From the NCBI GenBank assembly GCA_934667815.1, contig CAKUMO010000033.1, forward strand, positions 1-26,063: a stretch of DNA of 26,063 nt, read 5' to 3'. Made by a program: the position numbers and the translations under genes. The first letter of the stretch is position 1. The number at the start of each line of letters is the position of its first letter. Below are positions 14,884-22,753 of this stretch, one piece after another. The notes below the pieces were generated by a model that saw only the letters and a list, made by a program, of their open reading frames with translations, was not told the DNA's origin and searched no databases. This stretch comes from an uncultured Oscillospiraceae bacterium (GTDB lineage: Bacteria > Bacillota > Clostridia > Oscillospirales > Oscillospiraceae).

Positions 14884-16245
14884 ATGAAAAAGATTCTTGC
14901 GCTGCTGTTGGCTGTTATGATGGTCATTGGCCTGCTCGCTGCCTGCGGCACAGAAGAAACCCCGAACAACACTGACAACTCCAATCCCAGTTCTGAAACC
15001 CCGAGCTCCTCTCAGAACGTGACCGGCGAGCCGGTTGTGGTCACTGTCTGGACCATGTATGCTGAGTCCGACGAGCCGACCTTCACCTCGAACCGCTATC
15101 AGAAGCTGGTTGATGACTTCAACGCTTCTCATACCGACATTCAGATCGAGCTTGCCAACGCAAAGACCTATGACAACATCATCACCGCGATTTCCGCCGG
15201 CGAGACGCCCGACATCTTCCAGATGTACTGGCAGTATGCTCCGTCTCTGGCTGAGAACGGCGCGATCATGGAGCTGACCGATTATGTCAACGCCGATGCC
15301 AATTTCGACAAGGCCGACTTCCTCGGCTCCGTCTGGAATCTCTGCTCCGTCGGCGAGAGCATCTATTCCATCCCCCTGAGCGCTTCCACGACCTACATCC
15401 TCTACAACCCGAAGGTTCTTGCCGAGAACGGCTGGGATCATTTCCCCACCACGATGGAAGAGTTTGAGCAGTGCGCTCTGGACTGCACGAAGCTTGCTGC
15501 CGACGGCAGCATCGAAGTGATGGGCTTCAACCCCATCTTCCCGTGGCAGGACGACGTCCTGTGGCCCGCTGCTTTCGGCGCCGAATGGATGACCGCCGAC
15601 GGCAATGTCAACTTTGACAACGAGGGCATCCGCGCTGCTTATTCCTTCCAGAAGCGACTCATCGATGCTGCCGGCGGCCATGAAAAGGTTTCCGCATGGG
15701 GCACCGACTGGAACGCATCCCGCTGCACCACGACCGACCCGGTTCTGACCGGCAAGGCTGCAATGCGCTTCAACGGCGACGCCGGTCTGGCGAGCTTTGA
15801 GGCTGCCGGCACCGAGCTGGGCCTGACCTACGGCGAAGATTTTGCCATCGCTCCGCTGCCCACCAGCATGCTGACCGCAGGCGTCTTTGAAGTCAATGCA
15901 AAGTCTGCGCATCCCGACGCCGCTTGGACGGTTCTGTCCTATCTGACCTCCAAGGAGTCCATGGCTTACATGGCAGAGGGCGACCAGAACAGAGGCGCTT
16001 TCATGCCCCGTACTTCTGCACTGGATGCACTGGCTGCAATGAATGTTTCCGGCGCCGTCAAGGAAGCTGCCGGCCTGCTTAAGAGTGAGAAGCTGGTTTC
16101 CTTCCCGATGAGCGCATTCGTCAACGAATACCTGACTGCGATCTCCACCAATATGAGCGAATATCTGCGCGGCAATCTCGATCTCGACACTGCGATCGCG
16201 AACGTGCAGGAGGAAGCTCAGGCTGCCTGCGATTCCTATAAGTAA
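14884..16245 (+). CDS. Extracellular sugar-binding lipoprotein of an ABC importer
   Basis: 453 aa from the ATG preceded by AGGAGG; the 16-residue upstream extension is not used. It has a lipoprotein signal peptide with lipobox LLAAC and lipidated C21, then a low-complexity Asn/Ser/Thr/Glu linker (about 22-45), and the mature family-1 solute-binding fold (VVVTVWTMYAESDEP onward, GETPDIFQMYWQYAP, many Trp residues for stacking on sugar rings). It is anchored outside the membrane and delivers an oligosaccharide or glycoside to the two permeases that follow. The hairpin directly after this gene may keep its mRNA level above that of the permeases. Confidence 0.93.
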   Translation: MKKILALLLAVMMVIGLLAACGTEETPNNTDNSNPSSETPSSSQNVTGEPVVVTVWTMYAESDEPTFTSNRYQKLVDDFNASHTDIQIELANAKTYDNIITAISAGETPDIFQMYWQYAPSLAENGAIMELTDYVNADANFDKADFLGSVWNLCSVGESIYSIPLSASTTYILYNPKVLAENGWDHFPTTMEEFEQCALDCTKLAADGSIEVMGFNPIFPWQDDVLWPAAFGAEWMTADGNVNFDNEGIRAAYSFQKRLIDAAGGHEKVSAWGTDWNASRCTTTDPVLTGKAAMRFNGDAGLASFEAAGTELGLTYGEDFAIAPLPTSMLTAGVFEVNAKSAHPDAAWTVLSYLTSKESMAYMAEGDQNRGAFMPRTSALDALAAMNVSGAVKEAAGLLKSEKLVSFPMSAFVNEYLTAISTNMSEYLRGNLDLDTAIANVQEEAQAACDSYK

Positions 16246-16266
16246 TTCATTTCGTTTTTCCTTATG

Positions 16267-16298
16267 GGCAGGGATGCCGCTATGGCGGCATCCCTGCC
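16267..16298 (+). terminator. 14-bp intergenic hairpin between binding protein and permease genes
   Basis: GGCAGGGATGCCGC (16267-16280) pairs perfectly with GCGGCATCCCTGCC (16285-16298) around a TATG loop. No T-run follows, so it is better read as a processing, stabilising or partial attenuation element, a common arrangement after binding-protein genes. The rest of 16246-16413 shows no gene. Confidence 0.6.
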
Positions 16299-16413
16299 GT
16301 ACCTAAGACCACATGCTTGACCCAATGCGTATTTCTCTCTTTTGATTTCCGTATTTCGTATAAGACAGAAAACAAGACGGGGAAATGCGCATTGCCGAAA
16401 AGGAGGATACAAA

Positions 16414-17382
16414 TTGAAACACAGAACAGATGTGGAAAGAACAAAGGACGGCGTTCGGCTTCGCTCGCGGGCGCTGCAAAGACGCTATAATTTGATGGGG
16501 TTTTTGTTTGCTTCCCCTTGGATCATCGGCTTTTTGTGCTTTACGATTATTCCGATTGTTCTTGCACTGTATTACAGCTTCACAAACTATAACCTCTTTA
16601 ACAAATGCGATTGGGTCGGCCTGAAGAACTATGCCGATATGTTCAAGGACAAGTACATCTGGAAAAGTCTGTGGAACACGTTTTATGTCACCATTATCGG
16701 CACGCCGCTGGCACAGATCGTTGCGCTGATTTTGGCCCTTCTGCTGAATCAGAAGAAGGTAAAGGGCCTGCCGGTGTTCCGTACGCTGTTCTATCTGCCC
16801 ACGCTGGTGCCGGTTGTGGCCAGCTCCATGCTGTTTATGTGGGTGCTCAACGGCAACTACGGCCTTTTGAATACGCTGCTGGGCTACTTTGGCATTGAGG
16901 GACCCTACTGGCTGACCGACCCGAAGTTCACGAAGATCTCCCTCATTATGATGGACACCTGGCGCTGCGGCACAGTGATGATTATCTATCTGGCTGCACT
17001 GCGCGCCGTACCGGAGAGCCTCTATGAGGCTGCCGAGCTGGACGGTGCGGGGCCAATCCGCCGCTTCTTCTCCATCACGCTGCCCTACATTTCCCCGACC
17101 ATTCAGTTCCAGGTCATCATGGCGATGATCTCGAATTTCCAGTATTTCACACAGGCTTATGTGTTCGCAAGCCTGACCGACGCGGCCTCGGGCGCGGGTG
17201 CGGGCGGCGGACCCAGCAATTCCATGCTGTTCTACTGCCTGTATTTGTACCGTAAGGCGTTTGCGCAGTACAAGATGGGCTATGCCTGTGCGATGGCCGT
17301 CCTCCTTGCAGTGATCGTCATGGTCAGCACGGCGCTGGTCATGCACTTCTCCGAAAAGTCGGTCAACTACGATACGGAATAA
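16414..17382 (+). CDS. Sugar ABC transporter permease, MalF/UgpA type
   Basis: 322 aa from a TTG codon. AGGAGG sits 7 nt before this TTG, while the upstream ATG at 16342 lacks such a site. It has six or so membrane segments beginning with the helix near GFLFASPWIIGFLCF. The EAA loop for ATPase contact is YEAAELDGAGPIRRFFSI, typical of CUT1 permeases. It forms the inner-membrane pore with the following permease. No nucleotide-binding subunit is encoded in the window, so a shared MsmK-like ATPase elsewhere in the genome is expected. Confidence 0.92.
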   Translation: MKHRTDVERTKDGVRLRSRALQRRYNLMGFLFASPWIIGFLCFTIIPIVLALYYSFTNYNLFNKCDWVGLKNYADMFKDKYIWKSLWNTFYVTIIGTPLAQIVALILALLLNQKKVKGLPVFRTLFYLPTLVPVVASSMLFMWVLNGNYGLLNTLLGYFGIEGPYWLTDPKFTKISLIMMDTWRCGTVMIIYLAALRAVPESLYEAAELDGAGPIRRFFSITLPYISPTIQFQVIMAMISNFQYFTQAYVFASLTDAASGAGAGGGPSNSMLFYCLYLYRKAFAQYKMGYACAMAVLLAVIVMVSTALVMHFSEKSVNYDTE

Positions 17383-17394
17383 GGAGGTACCGAC

Positions 17395-18243
17395 ATGAAA
17401 AAATTAGATCGCTCGATTGTCAGCCAGCGGATCGGCCGCCTGTTTGGCATTTTGTTCCTCGTATTCTTTGCGTTCGTTTTTGCAATGCCTCTGTATTGGA
17501 TGGTTCGTACCGCTCTGATGGACGATGGCTCGGTATTTGCGATTCCGGTAAAGTGGCTCCCTGATCCCGTCAAATGGGATAACTTTGTGAAGGTCGTCAA
17601 GCGAATGGACTTGGCGAAGTACACCACGAACACCATCATCACCTCCGTCCTGCCCGTTCTCGGCGTGTTGTTTTCCTGCCCGCTCGTTGCCTATTCCCTG
17701 ACGCTTGTGCCGTGGAAGGGCGGCAAGGTTATCTTCCCGGTCATCCTGTTTACCATGATGATTCCGTGGCAGGTCACGCAGATCCCGATGTACAGCATCT
17801 GGGCAAAGCTGGGACTGACGAATTCCTTCGTTCCCCTGATTCTGCCCAGCTTCTTAGGCAGTGCCTATTACATTTATCTCTGCCGCCAGTATATGAAAAG
17901 CTTGCCGAAATCCGTCATTGAGGCAGCCAGAATTGACGGTGCAAACGAATTTCGCATTCTCTATACGATTGTCTATCCTATGTGCAAGTCCGTATTGACG
18001 ACCATTGCGGTTCTTGTGTTTATTGCGCATTGGAACGACCTGAACGGCCCGCTGCTTTATCTGCACGATTCCGCCAAATACACGCTGTCGATCGGCCTGC
18101 AGCAGTTCCGTGCTGCGGACAAGCCTGAGTGGCCGCTGCTGATGGCGGCGAGCACGGTGTTCACGTTCCCGCTGATCGTTTTGTTCTTCTTTGCGCAGAA
18201 ATATTTCCTCAATGGCATCTCCACGACATCCGGCTTGAAATAA
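17395..18243 (+). CDS. Sugar ABC transporter permease, MalG/UgpE type
   Basis: 282 aa, usual length for the second CUT1 permease. AAGGAGG precedes the ATG, 12 nt after the first permease. Membrane segments include LFGILFLVFFAFVFAMPLYW, and the EAA loop is IEAARIDGANEFRILYTIVY. It ends NGISTTSGLK, close to the common C-terminus of MalG-type proteins. It pairs with the preceding permease to import the sugar captured by the lipoprotein. Confidence 0.93.
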   Translation: MKKLDRSIVSQRIGRLFGILFLVFFAFVFAMPLYWMVRTALMDDGSVFAIPVKWLPDPVKWDNFVKVVKRMDLAKYTTNTIITSVLPVLGVLFSCPLVAYSLTLVPWKGGKVIFPVILFTMMIPWQVTQIPMYSIWAKLGLTNSFVPLILPSFLGSAYYIYLCRQYMKSLPKSVIEAARIDGANEFRILYTIVYPMCKSVLTTIAVLVFIAHWNDLNGPLLYLHDSAKYTLSIGLQQFRAADKPEWPLLMAASTVFTFPLIVLFFFAQKYFLNGISTTSGLK

Positions 18244-18282
18244 CGGAACTCTGATTTTCAGAGGCTCCTAGACTCCCTTTCC

Positions 18283-18312
18283 GGCAGGGGCGTGCTTGCG
18301 TGCGTCCCTGCC
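18283..18312 (+). terminator. Hairpin downstream of the permease pair
   Basis: GGCAGGGGCGTGC (18283-18295) pairs with GTGCGTCCCTGCC (18300-18312), with three G-U pairs and a TTGC loop. The outer seven base pairs are the same as in the hairpin at 16267-16298. No T-run follows. A smaller stem CTCTGA/TCAGAG lies at 18249-18263. It may be a terminator or an mRNA-stabilising end. Confidence 0.5.
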
Positions 18313-18361
18313 ATGTGTTATGATTATGGCGATGCTTCAATTCCTTTAGCGGAGGTTTACT

Positions 18362-19081
18362 ATGGGCTTTTACGAGCGGCAATTCGGAGAGATGGAAAAG
18401 GAAAAAAAGAAAACCGCGCAGCCTGAGCGACCGCGCGGCCGTCTTGCAGGAAACTATGACCGTCTCCTGATCGACAATTTCAAACTTCTTCTGTTTTTAC
18501 TTCCTTTTTTGATCTGCTTTTATATCGGTCTGGCTGCGGGCATGTACGCTGTGCTGCTGATCGGCCTGTTGCTGCTGATTCCGGCTGGCGCTGCCGTCGC
18601 GGCCATGTATGACGAGGGGTTTCAGATCGCGCGGCGCATCGAAAAGCGCAATCGGCGCGGCTTTTTTGAAAGCTGCCGTTTGAACTGGAAGCAGGGCTGT
18701 GCCACCATGGCACTGCTGGTGCCTATGATGGCAGTTCTGCTTCTGCTCCTGCTGGTCACGGTAGAGCGGCCGGTGTGGGTGATTGTCTGCCTGGTGCTTG
18801 GCGCCTATCTTTTGACCTCATTTGCGATCAATTCCTTTGCGCAGATCGCGCTGGTGCCGCTACCGCTGCTTCAAATCTGGAAAAACGCCGTCATTCTGAT
18901 CTTTCTCTGCGGCTGGCGCGGCCTATTGGCAGCGCTCATGCAGCTTGCTGCACTGGCACTGTTGTACGAATACATCGCGTATGCCTCCATCGGGCTGCTG
19001 TTTTTAGGACCTGCGCTGCTTATTACATGGAGCGCCATGCTGCTGTTCCCCAAGCTGGAAATGATTTTGGTGCGGAAATAA
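18362..19081 (+). CDS. DUF624/YesL-like membrane protein
   Basis: 239 aa integral membrane protein of unknown role. A charged N-terminal tail (1-38, MGFYERQFGEMEKEKKK) precedes about six hydrophobic segments (about 40-58, 62-82, 115-133, 137-160, 186-205, 207-227), with a basic cytoplasmic loop around 90-112 (ARRIEKRNRRGFFESCRLNWK). The layout and the location right after CUT1 permeases resemble YesL/DUF624 proteins, which often accompany such transporters, but I cannot confirm family membership from motifs. GGAGG lies 8 nt before the ATG. Its TAA directly abuts the end of the convergent M55 gene. Confidence 0.7.
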   Translation: MGFYERQFGEMEKEKKKTAQPERPRGRLAGNYDRLLIDNFKLLLFLLPFLICFYIGLAAGMYAVLLIGLLLLIPAGAAVAAMYDEGFQIARRIEKRNRRGFFESCRLNWKQGCATMALLVPMMAVLLLLLLVTVERPVWVIVCLVLGAYLLTSFAINSFAQIALVPLPLLQIWKNAVILIFLCGWRGLLAALMQLAALALLYEYIAYASIGLLFLGPALLITWSAMLLFPKLEMILVRK

Positions 19082-19879
19082 TCAAAACAGGTCGAGTACG
19101 GACTGCACAACACCGACGCGCGTAAAGGCATCCGTGAACGCGAAGGGCTTGCCGTCCTTATCGGTCAGCCTTGCCTGCGCGGCAAGGTCGGCGCGCGGAA
19201 AGCGGATCTCGACCGGCAGCGGTGAGGGGAGCGTAAACGGCGCGGCGCTTGCGCCCTTTTGTGCGGCCTCGAGCACGGTGCGGTAGATGTCCTTGCATAC
19301 GGCGGCGGGGTGCCTGCTGATTGCACTGTTCCACGAAAGGCTGCGCTTGGCTTCCACGGTTGCGATCGGGCCGAAGGTACGCCGCGCCTCGGCGACACAT
19401 TTGTCATCGGAGGCGCAGAACAGGACCGGTACGCCGTGCGCGCCTGCGTAGGCTGCGTCTATGGCAAGCTCGCCTGCAAATTCGCCGTTCAGCTTGTAGG
19501 TTTGCAGCGTTTTTGAACTGAATGTGTGGGAGAGCACGGCATCCTTCGTTCCGCCCATGGCATGGTAGCCGATGAAAAGTACGGCTGTCCAACCGGAATC
19601 CAGACCGACAAAGCGCCCCTTGTGTCCCGCACCGAGCAGAATACGGCAGCGCTCGTCCAATTCGTCGTAGCAGAGGTTGACACCGCTTCCGTGGGCGTCC
19701 CAGACGATTACTTCGTCCGCGCCCACGTCAAACAGCGCACGCGCGGCAGCATTGGCCTCGCGTGTGGCCTGAAGGCAGGCAAAACGGTAATTTTCCGAAT
19801 CCGCCAGACCGATGCCGGGGGTTCCGACCGCGCAGGCGACACCCTCACAATCGACGGCGATGTAGTATTTTCCGGGCAT
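19082..19879 (-). CDS. M55-family D-aminopeptidase (DppA-like)
   Basis: 265 aa from the ATG at 19879, which has AAGGAG 8 nt upstream; the 13-residue extension to 19918 runs into the promoter and is rejected. The zinc site of the M55 family is visible: D10 and E12 in AVDCEG, H63 in WDAHGSG, H106 in IGYHAMGG, and E133 in LNGEFAG. Members form decamers and release N-terminal D-amino acids, for example D-Ala, from small peptides in the cytoplasm. It stands alone on the minus strand and is divergent from the uxu-like operon. It could serve peptidoglycan-peptide salvage. No peptide transporter is encoded beside it. Confidence 0.9.
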   Translation of the reverse strand: MPGKYYIAVDCEGVACAVGTPGIGLADSENYRFACLQATREANAAARALFDVGADEVIVWDAHGSGVNLCYDELDERCRILLGAGHKGRFVGLDSGWTAVLFIGYHAMGGTKDAVLSHTFSSKTLQTYKLNGEFAGELAIDAAYAGAHGVPVLFCASDDKCVAEARRTFGPIATVEAKRSLSWNSAISRHPAAVCKDIYRTVLEAAQKGASAAPFTLPSPLPVEIRFPRADLAAQARLTDKDGKPFAFTDAFTRVGVVQSVLDLF

Positions 19880-19909
19880 AGGCAAACTCCTTTTCTGAAT
19901 TGCAGTTAT

Positions 19910-19938
19910 ATTATACAAAAAATTACCTGATTTTGCAA
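19910..19938 (-). promoter_or_regulatory. Sigma-A-type promoter of the M55 gene
   Basis: On the minus strand TTGCAA (19933-19938) and TATAAT (19910-19915) are separated by exactly 17 nt, with the start codon about 30 nt beyond the -10. This is the best-formed promoter in this part of the window. The rightward promoter of the neighbouring operon must overlap it within the 65-bp intergenic region. Confidence 0.7.
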
Positions 19939-19944
19939 GTAAAA

Positions 19945-20775
19945 ATGAAAATTACTCGAAAGAAGGCTGAAATTATGGAGAGGCTCTGCCGCGAGATCGG
20001 AATGCCGGAGGCTGTGACAGAACGACTTCTTTCGCTTCACGCTGACGCCGGATTTGCGCCGGACGTGGAAAAGCTGATGCACGAAGAAACATGGACTGAT
20101 GGCCTTTCTGCGCTGAATAAGGAGCTAGGCGCGGATCCGGACGGCATGAAAATGCTCTGCTGCATGCTGCGCTGTGCGCTGTCTGCGTGGACGCGCTACC
20201 AGGAGCTCAAGATTCCCCGTGAAATATATATTGATACCATGACCTGCTTCTCCCGTTTTGTGCGAGAGCATTTGGAGAGCTTCGGCAGCTATGGCTTTGA
20301 CAGGGGGTTCTGGACGGTTCGGCAGGTGTCCTGCAAGCTGTTCCGCATCGGCGAGCTGGAATACGAGCTGGCAGTGCGTGAAAATGCGCCGCAAATTCGG
20401 CTGCACATTCCGTCAGACGCGCATTTAGAGCGTGCGCTTCTGTGTGCGTCTGTCGCTCAGGCGAAAGCCTTGATCGCCCGATGCTTCCCAGCATATGAAA
20501 ATGCACCGATGTGCTGCTGCTCGTGGCTTCTGTCGCCGACCTTAAAGGCGCTCCTGCCTGCGCAGTCGCGCATTTTGGAATTTCAAAAATCCTTCCGCAT
20601 TACGCCCCTCGGCAGCGGCGACAGCTACCGTCAGTGGGTTTATCGTGATCCGAATCTGCCGATCACGGATTTTCCAGAAAATACCGCTTTACAGCGAAGC
20701 CTCAAGGCGTATCTGCTGAACGGCGGTGTATTCACGGAGGCGGAGGGGACCTTGCTTCAAAATCCGTTTCAATAA
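19945..20775 (+). CDS. Acyltransferase-like protein (NAT_N/GNAT_C type)
   Basis: 276 aa from the ATG at 19945, or 266 aa from the ATG at 19975, which has GAAGG 10 nt upstream; the choice is open. The helical N-terminal part (MERLCREIGMPEAVTERLLSLH) and a C-terminal domain with FDRGFWTVRQVSCKLFRIGELEYEL and LSPTLKALLPAQSRILEFQKSF resemble paired NAT_N and GNAT-like C-terminal domains of putative acyltransferases often found near sugar genes. No acetyl-CoA-binding motif could be confirmed by eye, and the acyl acceptor is unknown. It is first in the uxu-like operon, 20 nt before uxuA. Confidence 0.72.
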   Translation: MKITRKKAEIMERLCREIGMPEAVTERLLSLHADAGFAPDVEKLMHEETWTDGLSALNKELGADPDGMKMLCCMLRCALSAWTRYQELKIPREIYIDTMTCFSRFVREHLESFGSYGFDRGFWTVRQVSCKLFRIGELEYELAVRENAPQIRLHIPSDAHLERALLCASVAQAKALIARCFPAYENAPMCCCSWLLSPTLKALLPAQSRILEFQKSFRITPLGSGDSYRQWVYRDPNLPITDFPENTALQRSLKAYLLNGGVFTEAEGTLLQNPFQ

Positions 20776-20795
20776 ATAAAAGGAGGAACACGGCT

Positions 20796-21899
20796 GTGGC
20801 TATTAAAATGGGATGGCGCTGGTACGGAGAGGGAAATGACCCGATTTCGTTGGCGGACATCAAACAGATTCCCGGCGTGACCAGCATCGTCTGGGCGCTA
20901 CACCACAAGCTGCCCGGTGAAATCTGGGAGGAGGCGGAGATCCGGGAGGTCGTGGAGCAGATTCACGCCTACGGCTTCGATGCCGGATGCGTGGAATCCG
21001 TGAATGTCCATGACGACATTAAAATCGGCCTGCCCACGCGAGACGCCTTGATCGAAAACTATAAAATCTGCATCCGGAATCTCAGCAAATTTGGCGTAAA
21101 GGTCATTTGTTATAATTTTATGCCGATTTTCGACTGGACGCGGACAGACCTGTTCCACCCGGTCGGGGACGGCTCTACCGCGCTGTTCTACCAGAAGAAT
21201 CTGATTCAGAAGGATTACAAGGCCATGGCAGCCTACATTCTGAATTTTACGGAAAAATATAACATGACCTTCCCCGGCTGGGAGCCGGAGCGCATGGCAA
21301 AGCTCGACGAGCTGTTCAAGGCCTATGCGCCCGTGACTAAGGAGAAGCTGTGGGAAAACCTGAAGTATTTCCTCGAAGCCATTCTGCCGATCTGCCGCGA
21401 GTGCGATGTGAAAATGGCAATCCATATGGACGACCCACCCTGGGACATTTTCGGCCTGCCGCGTCTGCTGGTGGACGGGCCATCAATCGACCGTTTCCTG
21501 AAAATGGTGGACGATTCCTACAACTGCCTGACGCTCTGCACCGGCTCGCTGAGCGCGAATCCCGAAAACAACTGTGCGGAGATTATCCGCAAGCATTGTG
21601 ATCGGATTGCTTTTGCACACATCCGCAATGTCCATCACTTTGAAAACGGCGATTTCTCCGAGGCGGCGCACCGCGACTGCTGCGGCGAAACCGGCATTAT
21701 CGAGGTGCTGCGCGCCTATCACGACTGCGGCTTTGCGGGCTACGTCCGTCCGGATCACGGACGCCACCTCTGGGAGGAAGGCCCCGGCACCTGCCGCCCC
21801 GGCTATGGAAAGTACGATCGTGCATTGGGTGTGGAATATATGCTCGGCGTGTGGGATACGCTGGACAGGCTCGAATCGATTCATCAGAAAGGATGCTGA
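20796..21899 (+). CDS. uxuA: Mannonate dehydratase
   Basis: 367 aa, the length of Gram-positive UxuA (shorter than the E. coli enzyme). It dehydrates D-mannonate to 2-keto-3-deoxygluconate in hexuronate breakdown. Visible family motifs are IVWALHHKLPGEIW (31-44), NFMPIFDWTRTDL, MAIHMDDPPWDIFGLPR with metal-binding His, CTGSLSANPENNC, and YVRPDHGRHLW near the C-terminus. It starts at GTG with AAGGAGG 9 nt upstream; an ATG four codons later is an alternative. It is followed after 4 nt by the SDR gene. No UxaC isomerase or KDG kinase/aldolase lies in the window. Confidence 0.95.
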   Translation: MAIKMGWRWYGEGNDPISLADIKQIPGVTSIVWALHHKLPGEIWEEAEIREVVEQIHAYGFDAGCVESVNVHDDIKIGLPTRDALIENYKICIRNLSKFGVKVICYNFMPIFDWTRTDLFHPVGDGSTALFYQKNLIQKDYKAMAAYILNFTEKYNMTFPGWEPERMAKLDELFKAYAPVTKEKLWENLKYFLEAILPICRECDVKMAIHMDDPPWDIFGLPRLLVDGPSIDRFLKMVDDSYNCLTLCTGSLSANPENNCAEIIRKHCDRIAFAHIRNVHHFENGDFSEAAHRDCCGETGIIEVLRAYHDCGFAGYVRPDHGRHLWEEGPGTCRPGYGKYDRALGVEYMLGVWDTLDRLESIHQKGC

Positions 21900-21903
21900 A
21901 ACT

Positions 21904-22749
21904 ATGAAAACTCTCCCCTTGACCCATGATTTTACGGATAAAGTGGTGGTAATTACCGGTGCGGGCGGTGTGCTCTGCGGCAATATGGCGCGCGCCTACG
22001 CCAAGGCCGGCGCCAAGGTCGCCGCGCTGGATCTGAACGATGAGGCCGTCAAAAAGCTGGCAGCGGAAATGACGGCGCAGGGGTGCCATGTGATTGGCTA
22101 TCAGGCCAATGTCCTCGAGCCTGAGACGCTCGAGGCGGTGCATCAGCAGGTGCTCAGGGATTTCGGGCCCTGTGATATTTTAATCAACGGTGCAGGCGGC
22201 AACAACGCCCGCGCGACCACGGACAACGAATACCAGCACGAGGCGAAGGAGGGGCAAAAGACCTTTTTTGATCTTGATGCTTCCGGCGTGGATTTCGTGT
22301 TCCGCCTGAACTTTCAAGGTACGCTGATTCCCACGCAGGTCTTTGCAAAGGACATGGTTGACCGTAAACAAGGCTGTATTCTGAACATTTCGTCCATGAA
22401 TGCCTACATTCCGCTGACCAAAATCCCCGCTTATTCCGGCGCAAAGGCTGCGGTTTCCAACTTCACGCAGTGGCTGGCAACGCACTTTGCCGGTTCGGGC
22501 ATTCGCGTCAACGCGATCGCGCCGGGCTTTTTGGTTTCCAGTCAGAACCGTACTCTGCTGTTCAATCCCGACGGGACGCCCACGCCCAGAACGGAAAAAA
22601 TTCTGGCGGGCACGCCCATGAACCGCTTTGTGGAGGCGGACGAGCTGCTGGGCGGCGTGTTCTTCCTGACGGATGACGCGGCGGCTTCCGCAATTTCCGG
22701 TGTGGTGCTGCCGATCGATGCGGGCTTCTCCGCTTATTCCGGCGTGTAA
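21904..22749 (+). CDS. uxuB: SDR oxidoreductase, likely D-mannonate oxidoreductase (fructuronate reductase)
   Basis: 281 aa classical short-chain dehydrogenase. The nucleotide-binding TGAGGVLCG is at 18-26, LINGAGG at 93-99 stands for the usual NNAG, and the catalytic residues are S163/S164, Y177 and K181 in AYSGAK. Bacillus-type UxuB is an SDR of this size that reduces fructuronate to mannonate, the substrate of UxuA, and the 4-nt spacing to uxuA supports that role. The start is ATG at 21904 with AGAAAGGA upstream; the long in-frame upstream ORF overlaps uxuA and is not real. Other 2-keto sugar-acid reductions remain possible. Confidence 0.85.
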   Translation: MKTLPLTHDFTDKVVVITGAGGVLCGNMARAYAKAGAKVAALDLNDEAVKKLAAEMTAQGCHVIGYQANVLEPETLEAVHQQVLRDFGPCDILINGAGGNNARATTDNEYQHEAKEGQKTFFDLDASGVDFVFRLNFQGTLIPTQVFAKDMVDRKQGCILNISSMNAYIPLTKIPAYSGAKAAVSNFTQWLATHFAGSGIRVNAIAPGFLVSSQNRTLLFNPDGTPTPRTEKILAGTPMNRFVEADELLGGVFFLTDDAAASAISGVVLPIDAGFSAYSGV

Positions 22750-22753
22750 AAAT

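Noticed and set aside
16246..16413. Riboswitch or leader before the first permease
   Set aside because: Apart from the simple hairpin no conserved riboswitch-like structure is visible, and the TTG start with its ribosome binding site is exposed.
19900..19923. TTGTATAAT...CTGCAA on the minus strand, similar to the transporter operator repeat
   Set aside because: It needs a 4-nt insertion to align, and the TTGTATAAT part is explained by the -10 box of the M55 promoter.
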